A DNA stretch of 64,000 nt from Gemmatimonadota bacterium (GTDB lineage Bacteria; Gemmatimonadota; Gemmatimonadetes; Gemmatimonadales; GWC2-71-9). The notes below the pieces were generated by a model. The model was not told the DNA's origin and did not search any database. It saw nothing but the letters and a program-made list of their open reading frames with translations. Within the stretch, counting starts at the first letter, position 1; the number at the start of each line of letters is the position of its first letter. This document shows positions 40,200 to 50,480 of this stretch, piece after piece. Made by a program: the position numbers and the translations under genes. The stretch covers positions 23,108-87,107 of the forward strand of contig JADFNB010000010.1 of NCBI GenBank assembly GCA_022563595.1, read 5' to 3'.

Positions 40200-42845
40200 A
40201 TGCAGAATATCTACTTCTTCGGGGACGGCACCGCCGAGGGGGGCGCGTCGATGCAACATCTGCTGGGCGGCAAGGGCGCCAACCTCGGCGAGATGACGAA
40301 CATCGGTATTCCCGTGCCGCCAGGCTTCACGATCCCGACGGCGGTCTGCGTCGAGTACCTGTCCGACGGTTGCATTACGGACGACCTGCGGGCGGAGGTC
40401 GAAAACGCCATGGGCCGCCTGGAAGGCGTCACGGGCAAGCGGTTCGGTGACGGCGAAGCGCCGCTGCTCGTGTCGGTACGTTCCGGTGCCGCGGCGTCGA
40501 TGCCGGGCATGATGGACACGGTCCTGAACTTGGGGCTCAACGACGAGACAGTCGACGGGCTCGCCCGCCGTTCCGGCAACACCATCTTCGCCTACGATTC
40601 CTACCGGCGGCTGATCCAGATGTATGCCGATGTCGTGTTCGATGTGCTCGCGGAACGCGGCGACAACCCAATGGAAGTGGCGCTCGCCGAGCTAAAGCGG
40701 GAGCGCGGTGTGAAGCGCGAGATCGACCTCCCCGTCGACGACCTCCGGACGTTCGTCGAGTGGCTCAAGGCGTTCGTGCAGCGCAGCGCCGGGCGCCCCT
40801 TCCCCCAGGATCCGCGGGAGCAGCTATGGGGCGCGGTCGAGGCCGTCTTCCGCAGTTGGAACAACAAACGCGCCGTCGAGTACCGCCGGGTCCACCGTAT
40901 TCCTTCCGACCTCGGGACCGCGGTGACGATCATGGCGATGGTCTACGGCAACATGGGCGAGGACTGCGGGACGGGCGTCGCCTTTACCCGCAATCCGTCG
41001 ACGGGCGAGCGCTGTCTCTACGGTGAGTTCCTCATCAACGCACAGGGCGAAGACGTCGTAGCCGGTATCCGGGATCCGCGTCCGCTTGTAGAGATGCAGG
41101 AGCGGTTACCAGCGGCCTACGGGCAGCTGGAGGAGATCGCGGAGCGACTCGAGCGGCACTTCCGTGACATGCAGGACATCGAATTCACGGTGGAAGCCGG
41201 CAAGTTGTACATGCTCCAGACACGCGGCGCCAAACGCAGCGGCAACGCCGCGGTGCACGCGGCGGTGGAGATGGTCCGTGAGGGAATGATCACCAAGCAG
41301 GAGGCTGTGCTGCGGGTCGATCCGGACCAACTCGACCAGATTCTGCATCCGACGGTCGATCCGGACGAGGAGGTCACGGTGCTCGCGACCGGCCTCCCGG
41401 CTTCGCCCGGTGCAGCGACTGGCCGGGTGGTGTTCGACGCCGATACGGCGGTGGAACGGGGCGGCCGCGGTGAGCGGGTAATCCTGGTGCGGCGTGAGAC
41501 CAGCCCGGATGATTTCCACGGGATGGCCGCGGCCAGCGCCATTCTCACGGCGCGCGGCGGCATGACGAGTCACGCGGCGGTGGTGGCGCGCGGCATGGGG
41601 AAATGTTGTGTGGCCGGCGCGAAGGACCTCGATGTGGACGAAACCGCCCGCTCGTTCAACGTCAACGGTAGAACCGTGCGGGAAGGCGACTGGATTACCG
41701 TCGATGGGAGCGCGGGGCGTGTGATCCTTGGGCGGGCGGTGCTCGTGGAGCCCGCACCAAGCGAAGAGTTCGCGGAACTCATGGCCTGGGCCGACTCCTT
41801 TCGCATGCTGCGTGTACGTACCAACGCCGATACGCCGCACGACGCCCGCCGCGCGCGCGAGTTCGGTGCGGAAGGGATCGGGCTGTGCCGGACGGAGCAC
41901 ATGTTCTTCGAGGGGGACCGGCTCCAACCCATGCGCGAGATGATCGTGGCGACGGACCTGGAGGGGCGGCGGCGCGCTCTCCAGAAGCTGTTGCCGATGC
42001 AACGCAACGACTTCTGCGGAATCTTCGAGGCAATGGACGGGTACCCTGTGACGATCCGCCTGCTCGATCCGCCGTTGCACGAGTTCCTGCCGCACGACCC
42101 GCACGGAGTTGGCGAACTGGCGGAGTCGTTGGACGTGCCGTTGGAGCAGATGCGGCACATTGTCGATGTGCTAACCGAGGTCAACCCGATGCTGGGTCAC
42201 CGCGGCTGCCGCCTCGGGATCACCTTCCCCGAGATCACGGAGATGCAGGCTCAGGCGATCTTCGAGGCGGCGTGCGATGTCGCCGGTGAAGGCGTAACCG
42301 TACTTCCCGAGGTCATGGTCCCGCTCGTGAGCGACGTCGAGGAGCTACGCCGTCAGATCGAACTGGTTCGCAATATGGCCGAGCGCGTGTTCGCCGAGAA
42401 GAAGCGCCGGGTCGAGTACCTGCTCGGGACGATGATCGAACTCCCCCGCGCCGCGTTGACCGCGGACCGGATCGCCGAGGTTGCGGCATTCTTCTCGTTC
42501 GGGACGAACGATCTCACACAGACCACCTTCGGTCTCTCGCGTGACGATGCCGGAAGCTTTCTGCCGTTCTACGTCCAGTCGGGCATCCTACCCGACGACC
42601 CGTTCCAGACGTTGGATCGAGAAGGGGTCGGCAAGCTCATGGAGATGGCGGTGAAGTTGGGCCGCGGGACGAATCCGAAACTGAAGCTTGGAATATGCGG
42701 CGAACATGGTGGCGATCCGCGCTCGGTGGTGTTCTGCCACGAAATTGGCTTGAACTACGTCTCGTGCTCACCGTTCCGCGTTCCGGTGGCGCGACTCGCT
42801 GCAGCACAGGCGGCACTCGCAGGCGGCGCGAGCGACCAGGGGTAA
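40200..42845 (+). CDS. ppdK: Pyruvate, phosphate dikinase
   Basis: About 881 residues from the ATG at 40200. N-terminal ATP-grasp part (YFFGDGTAEGG, LLGGKGANLGEMT, VSVRSGAAASMPGMMDTVLNLG). The central phosphohistidine domain has the catalytic His in GGMTSHAAVVARGMGKCC. The C-terminal PEP/pyruvate barrel has GAEGIGLCRTEHMFF, FGTNDLTQTTFG and the catalytic Cys region LKLGICGEHGGDP. Interconverts pyruvate and PEP with ATP, Pi, AMP and PPi. It starts 2 bases after the purF stop and is the last gene of the run. Confidence 0.96.
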   Translation: MQNIYFFGDGTAEGGASMQHLLGGKGANLGEMTNIGIPVPPGFTIPTAVCVEYLSDGCITDDLRAEVENAMGRLEGVTGKRFGDGEAPLLVSVRSGAAASMPGMMDTVLNLGLNDETVDGLARRSGNTIFAYDSYRRLIQMYADVVFDVLAERGDNPMEVALAELKRERGVKREIDLPVDDLRTFVEWLKAFVQRSAGRPFPQDPREQLWGAVEAVFRSWNNKRAVEYRRVHRIPSDLGTAVTIMAMVYGNMGEDCGTGVAFTRNPSTGERCLYGEFLINAQGEDVVAGIRDPRPLVEMQERLPAAYGQLEEIAERLERHFRDMQDIEFTVEAGKLYMLQTRGAKRSGNAAVHAAVEMVREGMITKQEAVLRVDPDQLDQILHPTVDPDEEVTVLATGLPASPGAATGRVVFDADTAVERGGRGERVILVRRETSPDDFHGMAAASAILTARGGMTSHAAVVARGMGKCCVAGAKDLDVDETARSFNVNGRTVREGDWITVDGSAGRVILGRAVLVEPAPSEEFAELMAWADSFRMLRVRTNADTPHDARRAREFGAEGIGLCRTEHMFFEGDRLQPMREMIVATDLEGRRRALQKLLPMQRNDFCGIFEAMDGYPVTIRLLDPPLHEFLPHDPHGVGELAESLDVPLEQMRHIVDVLTEVNPMLGHRGCRLGITFPEITEMQAQAIFEAACDVAGEGVTVLPEVMVPLVSDVEELRRQIELVRNMAERVFAEKKRRVEYLLGTMIELPRAALTADRIAEVAAFFSFGTNDLTQTTFGLSRDDAGSFLPFYVQSGILPDDPFQTLDREGVGKLMEMAVKLGRGTNPKLKLGICGEHGGDPRSVVFCHEIGLNYVSCSPFRVPVARLAAAQAALAGGASDQG

Positions 42846-43104
42846 CCTGAGCGGCGAGACTTAAGTGAAGCGCCGCCTGGCGTAGCCCGAGCGTCGGCCC
42901 TGGCTCGATGGGCCGCTTGCCGGTTCTACTCCTCTCGTCTGGTGATCCCGATCCATCCCACCTATGGCTAGGCGGCACACGCGTTCGGGCACAGGGCACA
43001 GTTTCCCACATTGGAGTGCAAGAGGCCGGGCGTTGTCACCTTTCGTCGACATCTCACAAAGTGGGTATGCTGCACCTCGGTACGAATGAATAGCTATAAA
43101 GCAT
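42846..43104. other. Intergenic stretch, no gene seen
   Basis: No supported coding frame. GCGGCG/CGCCGC arms just after ppdK (about 42850-42880) could form a weak hairpin, but no T run follows. Base composition falls toward the right end, ending in the AT-rich promoter zone of mtgA. Confidence 0.4.
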
Positions 43105-43132
43105 TTGGTAACAACTAGTTAGCTGATATGAT
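43105..43132 (+). promoter_or_regulatory. Candidate sigma70 promoter of mtgA
   Basis: TTGGTA (43105-43110) and TATGAT (43127-43132) with a 16-base spacer, inside an unusually AT-rich patch. The -10 runs into the palindrome at 43131-43149. Confidence 0.55.
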
Positions 43133-43149
43133 ATAAACCATGTTTATAT
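43131..43149. promoter_or_regulatory. Perfect palindrome overlapping the mtgA -10 region
   Basis: ATATAAAC-CAT-GTTTATAT, two perfect 8-base arms around 3 bases, covering the end of the -10 box and the expected transcription start. The position fits a repressor operator. The regulator is unknown. Confidence 0.5.
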
Positions 43150-43180
43150 GTTGGCAACGCGGCACGGTGGAACTCCGGAG

Positions 43181-43894
43181 ATGAACATCCGATCCTCTGC
43201 CGTTTGGCGGTCTGCGCTCGTTACCGTCCTGTTCGTGGGGACCGGGCTGGCATCGCGAGCCTGGATGCGGTGGCCCGACGTCCCGTCGTTGGTGTTGGCG
43301 AACCCGAGCTCCACCGCTCTGCTCGAGCGCGAGATTGGGCTCGGTGCGCCGGAACGGGTCAGCCGGCCCTGGCTACGGCTTGCCGATGTCTCGCCGCACC
43401 TGGTGCGGGCCGTCCTGGTGGCGGAAGACATCGGTTTCTACTCCCACAGCGGGTTTGCGTGGGCGGAGCTACGGCTGGTCGCCGGTGAGACGATGCGTGG
43501 GGAAGCGCCGCTTCGCGGGGCCTCGACGATCACGCAGCAGCTCGCCAAGAACCTCTGGTTGTCGCCCCAACGCAGCGTGTGGCGCAAGGTCAAGGAGGCG
43601 GCGCTGACGGTCGAGCTGGAGCACAGCCTCTCCAAGCGTCGTATTCTGGAGCTGTACCTGAACGTGGTGACTTTCGGCCCCGGTGTGTTCGGCGTCGAGG
43701 CGGCCGCGCGCCGCTATTTCGACAAGCCGGCCCTCTTTCTCACAGAGCACGAAGGAGCAATGTTGGCTGCGGGCCTCTCACGGCCTTCGATCTGGAATCC
43801 CGAGTCGGAGAGCGAAACATACAGCGGCCGCGTTGACCTCATCGAGCGGCGCATGGAGATCGCGGAGTTTCTATGGCGGCACGTGTTGCAATAG
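43181..43894 (+). CDS. mtgA: Monofunctional peptidoglycan glycosyltransferase
   Basis: About 237 residues of family GT51, polymerising lipid II in the periplasm. One N-terminal membrane helix (ALVTVLFVGTGLASRAW). Motif 1 LVAEDIGFYSHSGF holds the catalytic Glu. Motif 2 GASTITQQLAKNLW, then KEAALTVELEHSLSKRRILELYLNVVTFG. No transpeptidase domain. Start chosen at 43181 because the alternative ATG at 43148 lies within the operator-like palindrome, almost at the predicted transcript start. Confidence 0.93.
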   Translation: MNIRSSAVWRSALVTVLFVGTGLASRAWMRWPDVPSLVLANPSSTALLEREIGLGAPERVSRPWLRLADVSPHLVRAVLVAEDIGFYSHSGFAWAELRLVAGETMRGEAPLRGASTITQQLAKNLWLSPQRSVWRKVKEAALTVELEHSLSKRRILELYLNVVTFGPGVFGVEAAARRYFDKPALFLTEHEGAMLAAGLSRPSIWNPESESETYSGRVDLIERRMEIAEFLWRHVLQ

Positions 43895-43898
43895 TTGA

Positions 43899-45926
<2,028 letters not shown>

Positions 45927-45942
45927 AGCCAAGCCCCGGGCA

Positions 45943-46139
45943 CCCCGGGCTGACGCCCGGGGTCGGTAGCCCCTGTCTCCTAAACCCCGGGCTCACGCCC
46001 GTGGTCGGTGAACTTGGCCTCTTGAGCCCCCGGGGCTGATGCCCGGGGTCGGTGAACTTGGCCTGTTGAGCCCCGGGGCTGATGCCCGGGGTCGGTGGCC
46101 TTTGTCTCTTGAACCCCGGGCTCACGCCCGGGGTCGGTG
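45943..46139. repeat. Tandem hairpin repeat array between ligA and polX
   Basis: Four full copies and one partial copy of a 42-44 base unit, starting at about 45943, 45985, 46027, 46071 and 46114. Each opens with a GC-rich hairpin of the form CCCCGGGC-TGAC-GCCCGGGG (8-9 bp stem, 4-base loop TGAC/TCAC/TGAT), then GTCGGT and a 15-20 base linker such as GAACTTGGCCTCTTGAG. Only one stem has a mismatch (second copy). The last copy ends against the polX start codons. Not a CRISPR: linkers are similar to each other rather than unique. Confidence 0.9.
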
Positions 46140-46142
46140 ATG

Positions 46143-47894
46143 ATGGAGAATACCGAGATCGCGAAAGTGCTGCGGGATGTGGGCACTCTGCTGGAGATAG
46201 ATGGTGCCAACCCGTTTCGGGTGCGCGCATATGAAAACGCCGCGCGTACGGTGGAGCCGCATGCGGTGCCGATGCGGACAATGGTCGAGAGCGGGGCCAA
46301 GCTCACTGACCTTCCCGGGATCGGCAAGGAGATGGCCAGTCACATTCAGGAATTGGTGACGACCGGCGCTCTGCGGGTGCTGCAGGATCTCACGCGGGAG
46401 GTCCCCTACACGTTGGTCGAGATGGTACGACTGCCGGGAGTGGGACCGAAACGGGCCAACAAGCTGTGGCGGGAGCTGGGGGTCGAGACGATCGATCAGC
46501 TCGAGGCGGCTGCCAAGGCCGGGGCGGTGGAGTCGCTCGCGGGCTTCGGGAAGAAGACCCAGGAGCGAATCGTCCGGGGGATAGCGAGCTTGAAGAAGCG
46601 CGCCGGGCGTTTCCGGCTCGCACATGCCGACCAGCTAGTCGAGCCGTTGGTGGAGTACATGAGGACGCACGAGGGGGTGAGACGGATCGAAGTGGCAGGG
46701 AGCTACCGCCGGCGGATGGAGACGGTTGGGGACATAGATCTCTTGGTCATCGCGCGGGATCCGCAGCCGGTGATGGATCATTTCACCGCCTACGAACGCG
46801 TGAAAAAGATCGAGCTGGCGAGTGGCACCAGCGCGAGGGTCATGCTACAGTCGGGCCTACAGGTCAATCTTCGCGTCCTTCCGCCGGCGAGTTACGGGGC
46901 CGCGCTCCAGTACTTCACCGGTTCCCAAGCCCACAACGTCAAGCTGCGCAGGCGTGCGGTGGCGCGCGGGCTGCGGGTCTCCGAGGACGGCGTGTTTCGT
47001 GTGCCGGAAGGCGAAGACCCTGATGCCGAAGACGTGCTCTCCGGCGAGCGAGTAGCGGGCGCGAGCGAGGAGGATGTCTACGCAGCACTCGAGCTGGCGT
47101 GGATTCCGCCTGAGCTGCGCGAGGACCGGGGCGAAGTGGAAGCTGCGGCTGGTGGTAAGCTGCCCGAGCTGGTCACGCTGGATCACATGCGCGGCGACCT
47201 CCAAATGCACTCGACCTGGTCTGACGGGCACGACGGGATCGACGCGATGGTCAAGGGCTGTGTCGAGCGGGGCTACGAGTACCTCGCGCTGACCGATCAC
47301 AGCAAGAGCCTCGCTATGACCGGCGGGCTCGATGCCGAGGCGTTGCGCGAGCAGTGGCGGGAGATCGACGAGGTTCAGGCTGCGCACCCGGAAATCCGGA
47401 TCCTGAAGAGCCAGGAGATCGACATTCTGCGCGACGGCTCGCTCGATCTCGCAGACGAGATGATCGAACAGCTGGACGTGGTACTGGTCTCGATTCACTC
47501 GCTGTTCGATCTCCCGGCCGCTCAGCAGACCAACCGGATTCTCGCGGCGATCCGGCATCCGGCAGTCCACATTCTCGCCCATCCGACGGGGCGACTGATC
47601 AACGAGCGGGAGCCCTACCAGTTCGATCTGGAGGAAGTGTTATGCTGCTGCAAGGAGAACGGCGTCGCGGTGGAGTTGAACGCCCACCCGAGCCGCCTCG
47701 ACCTCAAGGACACGCAACTCATGCGGGCGCGTGAGCTGGGCGTGAAGATCGTGATCAGCACCGATGCACACCGGGTACGGGACCTCGATCTGATGCATTA
47801 CGGTGTGGAGCAGGCGCGGCGGGCGTGGCTGGCGCCTGCTGACGTACTCAATACCCGGCCACTCCAGGAGTTGTTGGGATCCCTGGAGACGTAA
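46143..47894 (+). CDS. polX: Family X DNA polymerase / 3'-5' exonuclease PolX
   Basis: About 583 residues. N-terminal HhH region (IDGANPFRVRAYENAARTVE, LPGIGKEMASHI), family X polymerase core (VEVAGSYRRRMETVGDIDLLV with metal-binding Asp pair) and a C-terminal PHP nuclease domain (DLQMHSTWSDGHDG, ALTDHSKS, VISTDAH). Likely base-excision/gap repair. Start could be the GTG at 46137 or ATG at 46140/46143, all touching the repeat array, and no clear ribosome-binding site is free of it. Its last 115 bases before the end recur at 52982-53096. Confidence 0.94.
   Translation: MENTEIAKVLRDVGTLLEIDGANPFRVRAYENAARTVEPHAVPMRTMVESGAKLTDLPGIGKEMASHIQELVTTGALRVLQDLTREVPYTLVEMVRLPGVGPKRANKLWRELGVETIDQLEAAAKAGAVESLAGFGKKTQERIVRGIASLKKRAGRFRLAHADQLVEPLVEYMRTHEGVRRIEVAGSYRRRMETVGDIDLLVIARDPQPVMDHFTAYERVKKIELASGTSARVMLQSGLQVNLRVLPPASYGAALQYFTGSQAHNVKLRRRAVARGLRVSEDGVFRVPEGEDPDAEDVLSGERVAGASEEDVYAALELAWIPPELREDRGEVEAAAGGKLPELVTLDHMRGDLQMHSTWSDGHDGIDAMVKGCVERGYEYLALTDHSKSLAMTGGLDAEALREQWREIDEVQAAHPEIRILKSQEIDILRDGSLDLADEMIEQLDVVLVSIHSLFDLPAAQQTNRILAAIRHPAVHILAHPTGRLINEREPYQFDLEEVLCCCKENGVAVELNAHPSRLDLKDTQLMRARELGVKIVISTDAHRVRDLDLMHYGVEQARRAWLAPADVLNTRPLQELLGSLET
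47771..47885 (+). repeat. Direct repeat, left copy (polX 3' end)
   Basis: 115 bases inside intact polX that recur at 52982-53096 with two differences by my reading (T/A near 47791 and T/G in GCTGAC versus GCGGAC). Together the copies bracket a 5.1-kb segment. Confidence 0.92.
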
Positions 47895-47944
47895 TGCGCC
47901 ATCCGCTCTCCGCGGGCGGGTGGAACGCGATCTCGATGGGTCGG

Positions 47945-48098
47945 TCGTCGAGAGCGTGTACGTCAGGCGCGCGGTGCCGGAGTGCTCGGGAACGTGCCAG
48001 GAATAGGGATCCGATCGCGAGACCGCCAGTGCGTTGCGGGCAGGATCCGTGATGCGGACGTTGGAGGCCTTCTTGGCGAACTCGTGCAGCGCTGCTTG
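47945..48098 (-). pseudogene. Fragment of an M61-type peptidase N-terminal domain
   Basis: Minus-strand translation of this stretch gives ALHEFAKKASNVRITDPA, then LAVSRSDPYSWHVPEHSGTA and RLTYTL. This closely resembles the N-terminal beta domain of M61 glycyl-aminopeptidase-like proteins from soil bacteria. Flanking sequence in the same frame loses all resemblance on both sides, so about 50 codons remain of a ~600-residue protein. Identification is from pattern memory and is moderate. Confidence 0.45.
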
Positions 48099-48183
48099 AC
48101 GACGGCTTGACGCGCGGCCGCGACCTTCCGGTGTCACCATCGGGAAGGTTCCACTGTTACGCGCCACGCTGCTGTCCCTGTTC

Positions 48184-48708
48184 GTGTTCTCCTCGGCCGA
48201 GATCCTTGCCGCTGGCCCCGGAGACGCCCAAGCCCCAACCATCCCGACGGGACCGACGTTCGATCTCCGGCTCGACACTGAGCATCCGGTGTGGGTGACG
48301 CTCGGGGCCGGGATTGGTAGGCCCGGCACCTGGGGTGGGGTGATGGGCGTCTCATTACAGGCTGGCCCCCACCTGCTATCGCTGCGCGGCGCCGTGGCCT
48401 TCGAGCTGTTCGGTACAGCGGCCTGGGATGTCAGTGTCCTCTATGGACGCAGCACGCGTTACGCGCAGTTCCATACCTCGGCGGCTGTCGGTGTGGGGCT
48501 TGTTGGTGGCAGTCGGCAGGTCGGGGACGGGGGCCTGTTTGGCAGGAGGGAACCGCTGCCCTGGGTGCCCGGCATTGCTCTGGAGCTGCAGGCTTTCGTC
48601 GAGCAGAGTGGAAAGACGGCGGTTGGTCTAGTGGCGTTCGGAAACTTCAACTCCCAGCAGCCATTCGCCGGTCTCGCACTGGCACTGGAGTTTGGGCGCC
48701 TGCGATGA
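48184..48708 (+). CDS. Small secreted barrel-like protein, start unclear
   Basis: 174 residues from a GTG at 48184. Upstream in the same frame is a hydrophobic run (PLLRATLLSLFVFSSAEILAA) that would complete a signal peptide, but no ATG/GTG/TTG precedes it after the stop at 48097. The original start may therefore be lost, or an unusual CTG used. The rest is Gly-rich with alternating strands (VWVTLGAGIGRPGTWGGVMG, AAVGVGLVGGSR, GLALALEFGRLR), like a small outer-membrane barrel. No family recognised. It may be a 5'-damaged gene. Confidence 0.45.
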   Translation: MFSSAEILAAGPGDAQAPTIPTGPTFDLRLDTEHPVWVTLGAGIGRPGTWGGVMGVSLQAGPHLLSLRGAVAFELFGTAAWDVSVLYGRSTRYAQFHTSAAVGVGLVGGSRQVGDGGLFGRREPLPWVPGIALELQAFVEQSGKTAVGLVAFGNFNSQQPFAGLALALEFGRLR

Positions 48709-48850
48709 GCTTCTAGGTCCGCTTGACACGTCCTTGACGCCATGGCGTGGTGGTGCCGGACCACCACATCAGGCTCCCTGGACGGTCCACGCACCCAGCT
48801 GTACGTTGGGAGGGTCGATTGAGATTCCCATGCGGCCGACTCTGCTTTCC

Positions 48851-49024
48851 GGAGAGATCACGTTCGCGCCACTTGGACTCGGGCTTCGTGGTGGGCACGC
48901 GTGTGGCGTGTCGACTGATGGCAGAGGATGCTGCTGGGGAGGCAACAGTTTGGGGCAACTCGGCATCGGAACGAGCGTCGGCACAAATATGCCCACGCCC
49001 GTGGCCGGCGCGCTCACGAGGTAG
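48851..49024 (+). pseudogene. RCC1-repeat gene fragment
   Basis: Plus-strand frame reads GLGLRGGHACGVSTDG, then CCWGGNSLGQLGIGTSVG and PTPVAG before a stop at 49024. This is about one unit of the bacterial RCC1-like repeat (HxCGVxxxGxxYCWGxNxxGQLGDGT...TPV). Real proteins of this type carry many units and a signal peptide. The fragment ends 4 bases before the kinase start. Confidence 0.5.
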
Positions 49025-49028
49025 AAGC

Positions 49029-50480
49029 ATGCGCTCGGGTCCCATGATCTGCGAGCACTGTACCACCCCGATCCCGGACGACAGCAAGTTCTGCTTCACT
49101 TGCGGTGCGGACGTCTCGGATCCCTCCGGGGATCTGTCCGGTGACGTTCTGATCAATGACACAGTCGCACAAGAACTGGCAGCGATGCTGCGTGCCGAGA
49201 CGCACGGCGAGTTCAAGATCCACCGCGAGCTGGGCCGGGGCGGCATGGCCGCTGTCTACCTCGCAACCGAGGTGCATCTGGGCCGCCAGGTCGCCATCAA
49301 GGTGCTGCCCCCGGAACTGACGTACGGCGACCGCGCGATCGAGCGGTTCAAGCGCGAGGCACGCACGGCGGCCAATCTCGCCCATCCCAATATCATCCCG
49401 ATCTATCGTGTGTCGTCAGGCGGCAAACTGTTCTGGTACGCGATGCAGTTTCTCGAGGGCCAGGCGCTCGCGGACCTACTCGAGGAGAAAGGGCAGCTCT
49501 CGCTCGACCAGACTATCGACATTCTTCGACCGGTCGCCGACGCCCTCGACTACGCGCACGCGCAGGAAGTGATTCACCGCGATATCAAACCCGCCAACAT
49601 CATGCTGGACGCGCATGGGCGCGTGATCGTCACCGATTTTGGCATCGCTAAACAGATATCTGCCGGAACGCTCACCGCCTCCGGATCGGCGATCGGCACG
49701 CCCTACTACATGTCCCCGGAACAGTGCCGCGGGCTCGTCGTAACGGGCGCCGCCGATCAGTACTCCACCGGTATTATGGCTTATCAGATGCTCGCGGGGC
49801 ATATTCCTTTCGACAGCGAATCGGCAATCGACCTGCTGCACCAGCATTGCATGACCCCTCCACCTCCGCTCGCAGCCGAGCGGCCGGACCTGCCGGAGCA
49901 CGCGTGCCGCGCCGTGCATCAGGCGTTGGCGAAACGAGCGGAGGAGCGGTTCACATCCGTGACGAACTTTCTTGGCGCGCTGGAAGGGGATGTAACGAAC
50001 CTGGCAACGACGCCGACCCGCGCTCGCTCGTCATTGGCGGAGACTGTCCCACTGAGCCAGGCCTCTGCCGATACGGTTTCCCGAACGGCCCACGTCCAGC
50101 CGCGCCCGAAACGACGCGGCAAAGTGCGGGCACTCTTCGCCGCGATTGCCATCGCCGCGGTCGGAACGATCTGGCTCGCGCGAAGCCAACTGGGTGGGAC
50201 CCTTGGTTTCGCTGCTGGCGACGAAAGCGCGGCCACGTCGCGTGAGGCCGGACGCGCCATGATCACTGTCGGATCCAGTCCCAGCTCCGCCGTCATCACG
50301 ATCAACGGAATACGGCTTGACGGAAACCCCGTGGTGAATCACCAGGTATCCAGCGGAGATGTAACGATCCAGTTCGAGATAACCGATCAAATGGGGATCT
50401 GGACCGTCGACACAACCGTGGCCGTGTCGGACGGAGACACACTCAACCTTGGACGCATCGAACTGGTGAGGCCGCAATGA
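49029..50480 (+). CDS. Zinc-ribbon Ser/Thr kinase with membrane helix and PEGA-like tail
   Basis: 483 residues from the ATG at 49029 (GAGG seven bases upstream; a second ATG is at 49044). Zinc ribbon C8/C11...C22/C25 at the N-terminus. Hanks-type kinase at about 63-320: glycine loop GRGGMAAVY, Lys91 in VAIKVL, HRDIKPAN with D185, DFG at 203-205 and GTPYYMSPEQ activation loop, so catalytically complete. Basic stretch KRRGKVRALF then a membrane helix at about 368-385. An extracytoplasmic PEGA-like strand domain (ITVGSSPSSAVITINGI) ends the protein. First gene of a coupled trio. Confidence 0.88.
   Translation: MRSGPMICEHCTTPIPDDSKFCFTCGADVSDPSGDLSGDVLINDTVAQELAAMLRAETHGEFKIHRELGRGGMAAVYLATEVHLGRQVAIKVLPPELTYGDRAIERFKREARTAANLAHPNIIPIYRVSSGGKLFWYAMQFLEGQALADLLEEKGQLSLDQTIDILRPVADALDYAHAQEVIHRDIKPANIMLDAHGRVIVTDFGIAKQISAGTLTASGSAIGTPYYMSPEQCRGLVVTGAADQYSTGIMAYQMLAGHIPFDSESAIDLLHQHCMTPPPPLAAERPDLPEHACRAVHQALAKRAEERFTSVTNFLGALEGDVTNLATTPTRARSSLAETVPLSQASADTVSRTAHVQPRPKRRGKVRALFAAIAIAAVGTIWLARSQLGGTLGFAAGDESAATSREAGRAMITVGSSPSSAVITINGIRLDGNPVVNHQVSSGDVTIQFEITDQMGIWTVDTTVAVSDGDTLNLGRIELVRPQ

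Noticed and set aside
45943..46139. Possible CRISPR array
   Set aside because: Units are tandem with no unique spacers; linkers resemble each other, the repeats are hairpins of 42-44 bases in direct contact, and no cas genes are near.
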